From a virus: 36,447 bases of DNA. Shown piece by piece: positions 1-14,000 of this stretch (position 1 is its first letter; each line of letters opens with the position of its first letter). The notes under the pieces were generated by a model, which searched no databases, was not told where the DNA came from, and was given only the letters and a program-made list of their open reading frames with translations. The stretch covers positions 1 through 36,447 of IMG/VR virus record IMGVR_UViG_3300047550_004145; one strand, given 5' to 3'. A program made the translations under genes and the position numbers.

Positions 1-452
1 AATAAAGTTTCTGAATTTTGAAATATTTTAGTTGTAAAATCTTCCCCACCACTTTCAAGATACTTTAAATACAAAGTATAATTTCCTCTTTCAGAATCAG
101 TATTCTTTAATAGATAAACAACCTCAGCAGAAACTCCACTTGCTGACCCTCTAAGTTTTTTACCTAAAATTTGATCAAAGTATAAAGATATTGGAGCACC
201 ATTAAAAGAAGAATCAATCTCTACTGCATAAAGTGGATTTTCATATCTTAATTGCCCAGGAATTACTACCGATCCTTCTTTGAAAATATGTTTCCCATAC
301 TGTTCAATTTGATTTTGAAGAATTGACTGTAAGGTTGTCAATTCTCTTGCTTGTATTGGATATCCAGGTTTAAATAAAACCTTATAGTAATCTTTGTTTA
401 CATCAAAATCATCAAAATATGGAGAGACGTTAAGATTAGTTTCCTGTGGCAT
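1..452 (-). CDS. DUF4815-type virion structural protein, N-terminal part
   Basis: Open at the window edge: only the first 150 codons are visible. It begins MPQETNLNVSPYFDDFD and continues with YYKVLFKPGYPIQARELTTL, the signature start of the DUF4815 proteins found as large structural subunits in cyanophage baseplates and tail fibres (family knowledge). No stop occurs before base 1. The ATG lies 5 bp after the gp8 stop, so it is probably cotranscribed with the baseplate genes. The position after gp8 is where T4 has gp9/gp10, so a role in fibre attachment is possible but inferred. Confidence 0.85.
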   Translation of the reverse strand, partial: MPQETNLNVSPYFDDFDVNKDYYKVLFKPGYPIQARELTTLQSILQNQIEQYGKHIFKEGSVVIPGQLRYENPLYAVEIDSSFNGAPISLYFDQILGKKLRGSASGVSAEVVYLLKNTDSERGNYTLYLKYLESGGEDFTTKIFQNSETL

Positions 453-457
453 AATTT

Positions 458-2002
458 TTAAAATTGCAAAATAACTTTGATATCTTCTTTTTGATTTGGA
501 GACCTAGTAATAGATGGTCTATTATCAACGTAAATAATATTTCCTGAGTATTTTTTAACCTCTGGATTTGCTACACCTTTAATGAAAGATTGTCCAAGGT
601 TATATGTTCTATTATTTAGTGTAGTAGAGATGCCAGTAAAGTCAGAATCAATATAAAGATTCGTTCCTGATATAATCGTAGTTCCTCCCGAACCAACAGT
701 AGAAGTAAATCTATTTAAATTTATTCCGTAAGTCGGTGAAGAATTCTGTGATCCATCAGAATTAAATCCAACAAGACTTTTATCTTGCCAATATTTCAAA
801 ATACCAGTTTTTTGATCATAAGAAATTACTCTACCAACAGCAGTTGTGCCGGTGCTTATTGTTTGAGTAAACTTAGAATTAGGTGAAAAATTGAAAGTAT
901 CATACCCAGACCCTTTAAGTTTTAATGCATATGTAGCACTTGCCTTTTCAATATCCAATAAAGATGATGAATTATAGGATTGTGGATTTTCTACAATACC
1001 AATTCTTGCAATTTTATTTCCTGTTATAAAATCTGGATTTTCTAAATCATTTTCAATTCTGGAAAAAATTAAAACATTATATGCACCAAGTTCCCTATAA
1101 ATATCATATCCATGTCCACCTTTTGGTGGAATAATGACATCAAATGTTGGAGTAATATTTCCCGTAGGAACATTTCCACCAACTAAATCTACAGTTCCAT
1201 ATGTATATCCAGATCCTCCTGAAGATATTGTAATAGATTCAACTTCAGAATCATTATTAACTATGATTGTTGCTTTTGCGCCACTACCATCACCTTTAAT
1301 TGGAACATTAGTATAAACACCTTCGGTTAATCCTTCACCTCTATTTGTAATAGTAACTATTTTTAATTGATTATTTGGCGAAGATGCGTTTGTTCGTATT
1401 GGAGAATTTTCTATACTAGAATCCCAATTTTTGGGAACCGGAATAAAATTAACAGTATCAAATTTTATAACTTCGCTTGGTTTAATAGTGTACAAATATT
1501 TCCAAACATATCCGTCTCCACTATCTCCTGCTGCCTTTGGTTCCAAATCTGTAAAATTTGGTTCATCTAATGAGGACCTTCCATTTGGATTTTCTGGATT
1601 TGTTCCATTTTGAAGACAAATATAAACTCTATAATCACTATTAATCACATAATAATTTGATGAATATAAACTGGTTGCCCCAGATGATTTAGAAATATTA
1701 GTTCTACTAATATCATGTCTATACATATCATAAATTGTCCCCTGAGACCAAGTTATTTTCCTAATAACTTGATTTACATCACTTGATTTAATTTTTTTTA
1801 AAGCAACCATCGTATCCCAATAATCATTTTCCTGCTCAAAACTATCTTTAGGTGATGGTGGATTTATGTCCCAGGATAGAGAATAATCGGTTGCATTAGT
1901 TAAACCAACAAAAGAATAATATGAATTAGATGACGAAGTTGCCATAGAGACAAAATTCTTCGCGTTTAAAATTCTTAGTTGATCAGTTATAATTGCAGAC
2001 AT
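458..2002 (-). CDS. 8: Baseplate wedge subunit gp8
   Basis: 514 residues, against 334 in T4 gp8. Two regions match T4 gp8 as I know it: GDGYVWKYLYTIKP (residues 163-176; T4 has GDGYVWEYLFEIPP) and the C-terminus with IIYVDNRPSITRSPNQKEDI (T4 has MIYMENRPPIIMAMDQTEEI). gp8 is a wedge subunit that contacts gp6, gp7 and gp10. The extra length is mostly a central insert (about 205-485) containing DGSGAKATIIV and SSGGSGYTYGTVDL, the same beta motif that fills the giant neighbour. The start MSAIITDQLR sits 19 bp below the upstream stop. A CATAAATA motif precedes it. Confidence 0.9.
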   Translation of the reverse strand: MSAIITDQLRILNAKNFVSMATSSSNSYYSFVGLTNATDYSLSWDINPPSPKDSFEQENDYWDTMVALKKIKSSDVNQVIRKITWSQGTIYDMYRHDISRTNISKSSGATSLYSSNYYVINSDYRVYICLQNGTNPENPNGRSSLDEPNFTDLEPKAAGDSGDGYVWKYLYTIKPSEVIKFDTVNFIPVPKNWDSSIENSPIRTNASSPNNQLKIVTITNRGEGLTEGVYTNVPIKGDGSGAKATIIVNNDSEVESITISSGGSGYTYGTVDLVGGNVPTGNITPTFDVIIPPKGGHGYDIYRELGAYNVLIFSRIENDLENPDFITGNKIARIGIVENPQSYNSSSLLDIEKASATYALKLKGSGYDTFNFSPNSKFTQTISTGTTAVGRVISYDQKTGILKYWQDKSLVGFNSDGSQNSSPTYGINLNRFTSTVGSGGTTIISGTNLYIDSDFTGISTTLNNRTYNLGQSFIKGVANPEVKKYSGNIIYVDNRPSITRSPNQKEDIKVILQF

Positions 2003-2018
2003 TTTATGGTTTTTTATC

Positions 2019-2026
2019 TATTTATG
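2019..2026 (-). promoter_or_regulatory. T4-like late promoter motif (CATAAATA)
   Basis: The minus strand reads CATAAATA, one match to the NATAAATA late-promoter pattern of T4-like phages, 16 bp before the gp8 ATG. It overlaps the stop codon of the preceding gene and would leave a leader of only a few bases, so it may be chance in this AT-rich sequence. Confidence 0.35.
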
Positions 2027-5000
2027 TATTATAATTTGAATACTTCAATCGATTATATCTTTGAATAATAGGTGAAGATGATATTCCTCCAACATTAGCA
2101 TAACTGTTAAATTGTTTTGGATTATTTCTAGTTGGAGTAGAAATTTTACCCCAACTATATTCTCCATAAAACCCACTAAATCCAATTCCAGTTAATCCAT
2201 TATAATTAGATACTTTAACAGTCACTTTAGCAACGTTAGTAATTCCTATACCAGGAACTGCAGTTTGTCCTATAGAAACTGAGGCAACTTGATAAACATT
2301 ATCAATAAAAACTGTTCCTATACCAACAATTTGATTATCTATACCTAAAGAAGTAATACCATAACCAATGTTAGAATTTTTTATAACAAAATAATATCCA
2401 GTTTGAATTCCACTGATTCCTGTAGTAGCAATGCCAACTTTTACAATGCTAGTATCTCTAAGAATTGAATTTTTTGGAATGAAGAAATCAAAAATAAGTC
2501 CTGTAGATCCTACACCCACAGAAGTCGTTCTAATGCCTGTAATTACACCAAAATCGCCTTCATAAGAAATTGAATCTATAATTTCATACTTTGATACTGG
2601 AGGTTCAATCAAGACGGTTGGTGGTTGAATTTGAGAATAACCAGATCCACCAAAAGTTACTGAAATCCCTGTAACTGAACTATTAAAAATCACTGAATTT
2701 GCTAATGCAGTATTTTGCAATGTAGTTGTTCCAAATCCTACTGGTCCAGAAATAGAAATAATTGGATTGGTTGAATATCCAACACCACTTTCGGAAAGAA
2801 TAATAGATGAAATAGTTCCTGAAGTAGAAACTATAGCAGTAGCAGATGCAGAAACTAAAGAATCTTGAGATACTATTATAATTTTATTTTGAGGTTTTTC
2901 TACTGTTCCATCATGTATGTACTCTTTTTCACTATCAAAAAATGCCTTAACACTTTCTACAAAAATACTAGTTGTGTTAATACCAATATTTTGAATAATA
3001 TTTGTAGATGGTTGAACATATGGTTCATAATATATTCTATCTTTAGAAATTTCTTGTCCATCTATAAACAAATCCTCAGTTTGTTTGCACCAAATTAAAG
3101 GTCTAGATAGTTCCTCATTTTCTGTTATACCGGGACCTGAGTATAAATTTGTTTCGATGACATCAGAAGAAACTATTTGATAAACTAACCTACTATTTTC
3201 AGTGAGATTAATATTATCATCAGTCAAAGTTACGGTATCACCAATTTTAACAGTTTCTAAAATGTCTACATTTTGTGTGTCTACACCTCCAGTTCCTTGG
3301 TAGAATAATATTTTACATCTATCACCTTCTTTTGGTGCTTCAGTAAATCTTATAAAACTACCCCCATTAAACGTATATGCTTTACCTGGGACTTGAAGAA
3401 TATCATTTACAAAAACTAATAAAGTTGCTTGTACATCAATATTTGACCCTTCTTTAGATCTTATTGTAGTTTGGTTTCCATTAATTTTAATCGGAAATGA
3501 TTTTTTATTACCATCAAATAAAAGATTTATTGAGTCAATCACTTGAAAACTTCCTAAAGTCCATGAAGCAAAACTATCTGAATAGATACTATCTACAAAA
3601 ATTTGAAATTCAGAAAAACTTATTCCAGTGCTTGTTGGTATTCCAGTAGATCCACCTTTGGGTATTGTTAAAATTTCACCTCTTTCATATCCATATCCAA
3701 AATTTTTCATCTCAAAAGAAACTACACTAGATCCCTGACCAACAACAATATCAACTGTTGCTCCTGTTCCTATACCAGCAGGTGACTGTGAACTATAAAT
3801 TAAAGGAATATTTGAATATGACAAAGGACTGTCAAAAATTACTGTTGGGGGATTTGATGAAGTATATCCTAGTCCGGGATTGGTAATAGCAATACTTACC
3901 ACATTGCCATTACTTATTGTTGCTGTACCTATAAATTTTATATTAGTTAAATCTGAACTTGAAGTTAATACACCAACATTAACTATGGATTGTACTCCAG
4001 ATCTATATCCAGAACCACTACTTCCAATACTTATAGATTGAATTGTTCCCGCAGAAGAAACTATAGCTGTTCCTCCTGCCGAAATTAAAGGTTGATATCC
4101 TAATCCTTGACTAGATCCAACAGAAAGAATAATACCACCTCTTGGAATACTTGCAGTGTTTATATCATAATTAGTAGAAGTTGCTGTTCCAGTAAAAGTT
4201 ATGCTAGTAATTCCTAAACTTTCACTCAAATCATAATCATTAATTTCAGAATACGCAGTTGGACCTTGAAATACATTGTTAATCAATACAATGGCATTAT
4301 TTGATGATATTCCAGAAATATTAGAACCATTTGATTTTAATGTAAATGTTTTATTAATTCCATTAAAATTGTGAGAAATATCATCAAAAATATAATTATT
4401 TGAATATGATTCATTACTTGTATTATTGATTCCAGATTTTAAAAATACTCTGCCACTAAATGATGAACCAGTTGCAATGCCAATATAATCTTGCTCATCA
4501 AATCTATTTGATAAATTTACAATAGGGACTTTTCCAAATGGTGGATCCGAGAAGCAAATTTTATTTTCTTTTATATTATAATTTCCATAAACTTTAGTAA
4601 CTAAACTAGAGGATGAATGTGAAGATATTCCTGTTCCTATCCAAGGTCTAATAACAGAGACCACATTGGTACTTCCAACACCAACAGAAGTAACTTTCAT
4701 AATTTCATCATCAATTTTAATCAAGTCTCCACTATAGATTAAATTAGAATCGGAGACATAAATCACATTATCAAAGAATGTTATATTTTTTGATAATCTT
4801 GTTGTAGTTGATGTTGAAACTACAGGAGATTGAATTACATTATCAATTCCAATAATTACTTTTTTATTTTGATTTTTTGATGTAAATGTATGTAATTTAC
4901 CAACACCAATAGAATTTAAGTCTAAAGTGTTTGGTATTGTTTTGAGTGCATCAGATGCTGAAGCAGAAACTCTTACGTTTTTTTCATCCAATTTTACAAT

Positions 5001-8000
5001 GTATAATTTTGTTGGAAGTTTATTAGTAACTCCAATTCCGGGAATGGTAGTTGTTGCAATGCCTATTGCTGATGTTTGAATTTCAGGGCAAGAATATACT
5101 ATTTCTTCTCCAGTTACAAAGAAATTATTTGGAATATTAATAATATTGTTATTAATATCAACAATACTTGGATCGCTTCCATCAAAATGTCTTTGGAATA
5201 TTGGCAATCCCTGATGAGTTAAATTAAATTCTTTTTTAATATCGTTATTAGTGCCAGTGTAATTTCCATAGTCATATTCTATAGATCCATTTGATAAAGA
5301 AATTGAATCTAATGATTCACTCAATCCCAATTTAATACTAAAGATTTTAACATCAACATCAATATTTTCGATAGGTGTAAAGTATATTTCTGTATTTTGT
5401 CCGGAGATTACTGATGTAGTTATTCCAAGAGAAGAATTTGTTTGTATGACTCCAAATTCTGTGATATAAGATTGATTTTCCTCCAAATTAGTTATAACTA
5501 TTGCTTCAGAAACTTGATATTGTTGATTCGTTTTGTCTTCAACACTAATAATACAATATAAACTATTATAAGTTACATTTGAATAACTTAATAAAAGATT
5601 TGCTGTTGGGGAACCACTAGATGCAATTCCTACTGAAGTAGAAGATAAAGAACTTCCACCTAACAATTCATCGCCAACATTATATGCATTAGTATTTCCT
5701 AAAGAAATATTGCATGTATTTACGATATAATCAACTGTAGTTGATGTATTTGGAATTAAATCAATTTTAATTATCGATCCAGACAAGTAAGCATCATAAG
5801 TTCCAATTCCAGGTGAAGATTCCTGTTCAAAAGTATCAGTAGTTATTTGTCCATAATCTAGTATATGAACATCATTGTTATCAAAAAGAACAGTGAGTTC
5901 ATTAGATTGAAAATATGAAGAATCTGTTGCTCCAATTTGAACTAATATTTTTGATGATCTATATGTAGAAGCAATACCGACAATAGTAGTTGGGTTATTA
6001 GTTCCTTGAGGAATTAACGTACTAGTCGAATCAATTTTTACTACATCACCTAAATTTACTGTAGTTATTCCACTCAAATTATCATTAAGAGAGAATGAAA
6101 CTATTTGTAAATTATAGTCGTTAAATTTAAACTTCAACGGATAAAACAAAAGATTTCCGGAATTTCCAAAAATACTAAAGTCAAAAAATCCTAATGTAGA
6201 ATTTTCTAATGTATTTGAACCATATTGATTTAAAAATCCAGAATTATTATTATGGAGTAATGATACTATACTAAATTCCTTTTCATTTAAGAACAATTTA
6301 TCTTGAACCAAGATAAAATATTTTTTAAATCTAATATCATCTAATAAGAATGTTTCTACGGTACTGAAAACTGTTGATCTAGGATTACTGTTAAAATCTT
6401 TTGATATGTCATCAATTTCTAAAACTCTATTACCAATAGATTCAATATAATCTTGAATTATTTTAGAATTAAATATGATTTCATTAGATTTTAATTCATT
6501 TCCAATCAAAAAATTATTTTCCGTTACTAAATCAAAATCATAAAAACAATTTAATCCAACAACTTCTGATATATTAACAATACTAGAAAAATCACCTAGA
6601 TTTTGATTAGTTGCAAATCCCACATTATTCAAATCTGATTCAATAATTAAATTTGAAAATTTCTTAAATCCTACGGTATGATTTAAAGAACTTACTGGAT
6701 TATTCCATCTATCTAAGTCTATTTTAGATTTAATCGCGTATGAAAAATACTGATAATAATCACTATCATGCATTCTTTGAAAATCGTTATTTAAAAATCC
6801 CGTTTCACTATTCCACCCTTTTTTCACTATTGAAGATGAATTAATTTTATAATCAGATTCAGAGTTTAATATATCTTTCACTATACCAATAGATGAAGAT
6901 GTCTCGCCTAATACAGTGTCTCCTAATATAAAATCTCCAATCGTAGAAACTTTAAGATACTGATTATCTGCATCCCATGATTGAACACTACCCATTGAAG
7001 ATGAAGAGTACAGAGTTTCTCCTGTGTAAAAATTATTTCTTTTTAAAACAGGATTAAAAGTTGGAAAATATGACTCTGGAATAATTCTTCCGGATGAAAA
7101 AACTGAATTAAATGTTCCTGGAACTTCTCCATTTTCTAAGTATTCCGACAAGACGTAAGTTACTCCAGCACCCACTCCTCCTAATGCACTATTTACTTCA
7201 GTAAGAGTAAATAGTGCATAATTATAATCTGATGAATTATACCCTCTTCCATCAGTATTGACACCTACACTAACACCTTCGATTAAAACTTTACTACCAA
7301 CTTCAAATGGAAAATCATCAGGATCGTTGAAACTTGAACCTAAAGATACTGTTACTTTTTTAGTTGAATTGTTAAATGAAATATTACTTATTTTAATTCC
7401 ATTTGAGTTATTAGTAGGTATTATTTTTGGTATTACATTACTAATTGAATAGTTATTTTTCTTTATAGTAACAAGTGAATCTCCAAGATTGTATGAAATT
7501 TCAATATCTTCTATCACTTGATTTGTTATACTATCAATAACAATGAGTGATGGAGCAAAGCTATAATTTTTTCCTATTGATGTAATTCCAATGTAATCAA
7601 ATGAAGAAAGAGATTCTAACTTCAAAATAGTTGGAAATTTAACAGTAGGTCTAACACTATAATCTGCAGGAAAATCAAATCCAATATCTTGAATTTCTAT
7701 GGATGTTATTTTTCCAATTTGATCAGAATGTGGTTTTAATATAGCATTAGACCCAAATTCTGTTTCTACAGATGTAATGCTAGGTAGTGAAGAATAATTT
7801 TTACCTTTGTTTAATAATTTAACCGAACTAATCTCTCCTTTTGCGGAATCAGATTTATTAATATAATACTCAATGCTTTGATCATAAAAAGATTTTTCTG
7901 GAACTTCTAAAATATTGTAACTAAAAGATAGTGAAGAAATTCCTGTTATCGAATAAGTTCCATTATACTTACTTTCAACTAAAGATATTTTATTAAATCC

Positions 8001-11000
8001 CAAAACCTCAGTATCAGTTATAATATCTGTTTTTAATTGAGAATTGATATTAAGATTTATTGGTATTAAACTATAGTATAGATTGTCGGGAATATTATCA
8101 TTTAATGTAATTGAAATTTTTGCTAATGTATTAATACCCACCTCTCCACTTTTTTCAACTTCAAATATTGGAGATGATTTCGTTGAGATAAATTCATCTA
8201 TAAATTCTTTATCACTATAAAACCTAAGATCAAATGCAGAATATTTAATTGAGTTCCTGCTGAAAGAAAGTGAAGAATCTGAAAGATCAAAAACTATTTT
8301 TTGATTTTTTACAAAATTTATAGGAGGATTTATTGGTGATATTGTTCCAGGATATGATGTAGATATATTGATAGTTTCTGGATTTAATTTTGTTGCTTGA
8401 TAGTAACTATTGGATAATTTTATATTATTTTGATCTACCACAACAACATAATAAATCTGATTATTACTTAATCCCCCCGAAGATATTGTTGCATTGTATA
8501 TTACTTTTTGTCCATTATAATAATTATGATTATCAATTCTAATCATATCATTAACAGTGTCGATAGAAGAAAAAGATCTAGGATTTATTACTAATCTTCT
8601 ATTATAATCATTGTACTTAATTATAAATGTAGTACTAATTCCTGGTGTTACCTTAATATCAACAAGATCAAATAATGATAACTCGTGATTTTCTGCAGTA
8701 GAAACTGTTGCTAAATTTTTAGTAATGCTTCCAGATAAAATATTATTATTAGATTTAAAACTATGGTTGTTCCCAGTTCCTAAAGAAGTAAAATATAAAA
8801 TACTACTTTGAATAGTTGATCCTACTGATACTAATGATCCAGTTGATCCTATGCCAACTTTTATCGTGGAGATTCCAATCAAATCATTGGAAATTTTTGT
8901 GGCATAAACTATTGATTTATCATTGAGTGTAAATGAAGAGATTCCATTAGTAGATACTGAAATTGGAGAACCACCATTTGTAGAATAAATCAAAGAATCA
9001 CCTGTAGTTAAATTGTGATCCTTTATATAAATCGATCTAGGAATAATTGTAACTTGCGTAACACCTACACCAGGATTTGAAAAATAAAGAGTACTAACAA
9101 TTCCTACACCTGAAGTAGTTCCTAAACCAATGGATTCTTTAGGATTAAAGTAAAATTCTCTATTAACATTAAAATTATATGAAGTAGAAATTCCAAATGA
9201 AAGTGTAAATTTCCTTGGATTTTCAGTTAAAATACTTCCTGCAGTATATGAAGTTAATCCAACAGTCCCGTTTTGATTACGAAGAACTCTTATTCTGGAT
9301 GATTGGGAATCAATATTTAATACTTTAACCTGCTCATTATTAATTTGATAAATGTCATTTTCCCTGATTATAGGATAATTTAAATTACCAGAAACGTTAA
9401 AATAAGTTATAATTCCTGTATATTGAGCAGAACCTACCCCCGTAGTTAAAGTTAAATTATTTACAACAACTGAAATATTACCTGATTTTTTATATTCATT
9501 TTTACCAGTAAATGTAACTAAATCATTGTTAGAATAATTGTGAGGTCTTGTTGAAAATCCAATAAATTCTTGATTTTGTGGATAAAATTCAACATCATTA
9601 ATAATTGATGAAGCAACACTTATATTTGATACTCTCTTACCCTTAATAGATGAAATCTCTGCTTTAGCACCATACCCTGTTTTATTATTGAAGTTTATTT
9701 TTTCTTTTAGTTTATAATTATTACCACCATTTTCTATTTCTATTCTATCAAGACTTCCAATTAAAGTATTTTTTACTACAGAATTTTGTAGTTTGACTTG
9801 ATTTGGATTAAACAAATATTCATAAGAAGAAATACTATATGGGGCAGTATTTCTTTTCCAATTAGTCTCATTTATATTAACATAATCTTGATTTGAGTTT
9901 TTATCAAAATTAAATTCAATTGGTGTTGACTTATACGAATCCCCTATCGCATAAGGAAAAATAGGTCTTCTGTAATTTCTAAAAGGAATGTTTGTTTCGG
10001 TGGATTGACTATTAATTGTAGTGAAATAAGCATAAATTCCGTTGGGATATTCTGGAGTTATACCAAATCTTCCATTATGTTCATCCAAATCTCCATTACC
10101 ATCAAAAACATAATCTTCAATAAAAAATCCACTAGGATAATCTGGCCTCTGTTTCAATTGAACTAAATTACTCAAATCTGTCCTTAAATTATATCCAGGT
10201 CTTAAACATCTGACACTTCCGCCATTTTGTGATGAGTATCCATATGGACCATAAATTGGATTTCCATCATAAGCCCATCCAATAATTGGAGAATGAGCAT
10301 TTGATAATAGTTCTATACCATCAGAATTTTTTTGTAAATCTGGAACATATTTTATAACTCCATCATCAAAAGTAGTTGCCTGGATCAATGATCTTAAACT
10401 TCTTGGTGCATATGAATGTGTATATTGAAGTCCATATTCACTATTCAATCCTTTAAATAAAATTCCATCATCTTCAAATATTTGTGGATTGTTTAAATAT
10501 TTTGAACTTTCAATAAGTCTTTCTACTAAATTAATTTTCCAAGATTTAACATTGACTTCTAATTTTGCACCAGATCCAGGTGAAGTTACTGAAATTGTAG
10601 TATCTTCTTGCTTATATCCAATTCCTCCATATATAACTTTAACCTCTGATATACTTCCGTTTGATATAATTGGTGTTAGTATTGCACCAATTCCACTACC
10701 ATCAACTTTAAGATTTGGTGGAGAGTTATATCCAGTTCCAGGACTTTTAATTAAAACATCAACAATCTGTCCATTAGAAACAACAGGAATCAATTCAATT
10801 CCCGATCCAGAATTTAATTGTAACGATGGTTGTCTATTATAATTAAGAATATCGCCAGATCCATAGTTATTTCCACCGGAGCTAACAAATATTGATTGCA
10901 ACTCTCCTCTGAAAATTGGTTGAATGGATGCTCCGAAATCTTTTCCAGTAAGAGTAGAAATACCCAATCTACCTTTGATTGATACTACAATTTCTGGGTA

Positions 11001-14000
11001 ATTGAATTTATGAATACCACTGCCAATAGAGGATAATTTAACATATTGATTTGTATCATAATAAAATGATGAAGTGATTCCTAATGTAGAAATTCCTACT
11101 TGGGATAATCTAAATTCATTGTCATTAATTTTTGTGACATAGTAAGATCTTGATGATGTTAATCCACCAACTGGAGTTCCTGTAGATTCATAAACTACAA
11201 TTTCTCCAGTTTTATATCCATGATTATTAACTTTAATTGTACTAGATGATGTATTAATTCCTATTGATTCTACTGTAATTAGTTTATTTTGGTAATTTGA
11301 TCCTCTATTTTCTACAAAAATAGAACCAATTTTTTTCTTCTTATTTTTTGATTTGAATGAATGATTACCTATACCAAAAGATTGTAATTTTATAGTATTA
11401 ATCCCAGAAACTGCATCTGAGAGTGATTTGTGAAGTTGTATGTTATATCCATCCTTGACTGAAACGAAATATGATGAATTAGTTGATAATCCACCTACAG
11501 ATGTTTGTGTATTCGTTTGATATATAACTTCTTCAGCATCTCTAAATTTGTGATAGTCTAAAAATTCAATCTGGTTTATTGGATCTAATTTTATTAACCC
11601 CGAAGAACTTTCAGAATTAAAAGACTCTATATGTTCAAAAGATATTAAATTTACTTTCGCTGAGGCATCAAATCCATTACCACCTCTAATTTCAATAACT
11701 GGTTCTTCAATATAATCAAATCCCGGATCTAAAATATCAATTCTTTCTAATCCACCAATTATTGAGCAATATCCACTTGCTCCAGAACCTAATGTATTTC
11801 CTTCATAATCAACATCTACAATAGATAAAATTGGCGGATTAATTATATCATATCCTGATCCAGGTGATGTAGGGAAAATACTTTCAATTGGACCATAGTA
11901 GATATTATCTCTTGATTTATAATTGAGAAGTTCTACACCATTAATAAAAATTCCAGTCAATCCTGGAGTAGTTTTATAAATTTTACTATCAGTTTTTGGT
12001 TCTGAAATTTTTCTAATTAATTTTTGAGAATCTAGGGTTTGTGTTTCTAAATTATCGTAGGTAAAATCTAATAATTCAAACTTTGCATTTTCAACAGAAC
12101 CACTTACAGTTATAAAATTTTCATTAAAAATATTATTCTTACTTTTAGATAATTTTACTTCAGTGTCACTTTCTCTTTTTATGAAATAAATTCCAGTTGA
12201 AATTCCCAAAGAATTATTTTCTAATGGTTTATATACGATTGCATCTCCTGTATAAAAACCATGATTACCTATATTTAAAGTAGTTCCGTTAAAATTTCCA
12301 CTAAAAGATACGGAACGATCATTTACCTGCAGAGATTCTTTAGAATAAGATGGTAATGATGAGGATGCAATATAAATGTCCCCATTTTCATCTACATATA
12401 CATTCTGTACATTTGAAGTATATTGATTTACTGATGGATAATTTTTTGAATTAACTTTAGATACATTTTTTCTCACTTCATAAGTTTGGGTTGTATCTAG
12501 AAGTGGTTTTTGAGAACCAAATTGAACAGTGAAGGACGTTTCATTATTAAATGAAACTACGTTTCCAGATTGGTTTACTCCATTAGAAGATATTACTGAT
12601 ACATTATCTCCAACTTTAATTGTATGGATACTCTGCAAATTTATAATATAAGAACGATCAGAAGTATCTACTAGTTGAACAGAAAGTACCTCATATTTTA
12701 TTGGAAGATTGAAAAACCAATTGTTAGATTTAATATCTTTTAAATCTGCACCTAAAGTTTTTATTTTAATTAAATCTCCATTTGAATAGTAACGAGTATT
12801 ATCTGGCACTTTTAGTTCTGATAATACACCAAAAATTCTAACTTTTACCTTTTCATTATCATAATTTCCGTAAGTAAGATAATCAAATTTAACTTCTGTG
12901 GAAGAAGAAATATCTTGAGAAACGCCACTGCAACCCAAAAATTGGTTTAAAGTTTTTGAAGTATATTGAATTTTTATTGATGTTTCATTTTCAAAATTAA
13001 CAATTAAATCGCCAGAACTTGGAAAACCAACAGTAGAATCTACTTCTAATGTAGTTGACCCCGAAGACGCATTTGATACAACTTGAGTTTTGGGATGAAT
13101 TTTAAATTCTCCGTAAACAGTTCCTACTGGTTGTATATCTTTATTATAATCAAAATCTAAACTTATAATATAATAATCTTTAGTTCCTCTTTTAATCTTT
13201 TCAACCTTAGTTATTGTTCCCTGAGCAAATCTTACTTCCTCAGAATCATCTTGGAATTGATATAGAGTTCCATTAACCAAATTTTCAGGGTTTCCTTCAA
13301 TAGACTCTACAACTAAATCTGAAGTAATTCTATACTGAGCATCAGACGGTTGAATTAAATAATCTCTTGGTTTAATTATTTCAACGTCTTCACCATACAA
13401 TGCACCAAATAAAATTTTGAAAGAGTTATCCGTTCCCTTGGATGAATAAAAATCAATAGATTGTTTTACAAAAATATTTTCATTTAAACCTAAATACAAC
13501 TCTCTTTCTTCAAATCCGGGAGTAAATTGTTTTTTAATTTTCTTAAAAAATTCTTTAAGAAACAAAATACTTAAATTAGTGACAACTGATGAAGAAAAGT
13601 GTTCTTCTGATTGAGTTTCACTAAAACTTAATTCATCCTTTTTATCATGTGAAGTAATACCATTAAATCCTCTCACACAACCTTCAAAAGATGTAGAAGT
13701 TTTTGATGTGTATGTGATGATTTCGGAATCAATTAAAAGAAGTCCATAAGAATCTGGAAATCCAGCAGTCCCATAAAAACCATTTTCTGGTTCAAGTTTA
13801 ACGTTTATTGTTGTATCAAAAAAAGTTACATCTGAAGATAATTCAACAGACTCAACTAGATTTGTCAAATTGTCAAGTTTGATATACTGGTCAATATTTT
13901 GCAATAAATCACTTACATTACCTTGATTTTCTAATGAAATATAATATTGAGTTAAAAAATCAGAAACAAGTGGAAATTCCTCTATAACAAATTGTGGGAG

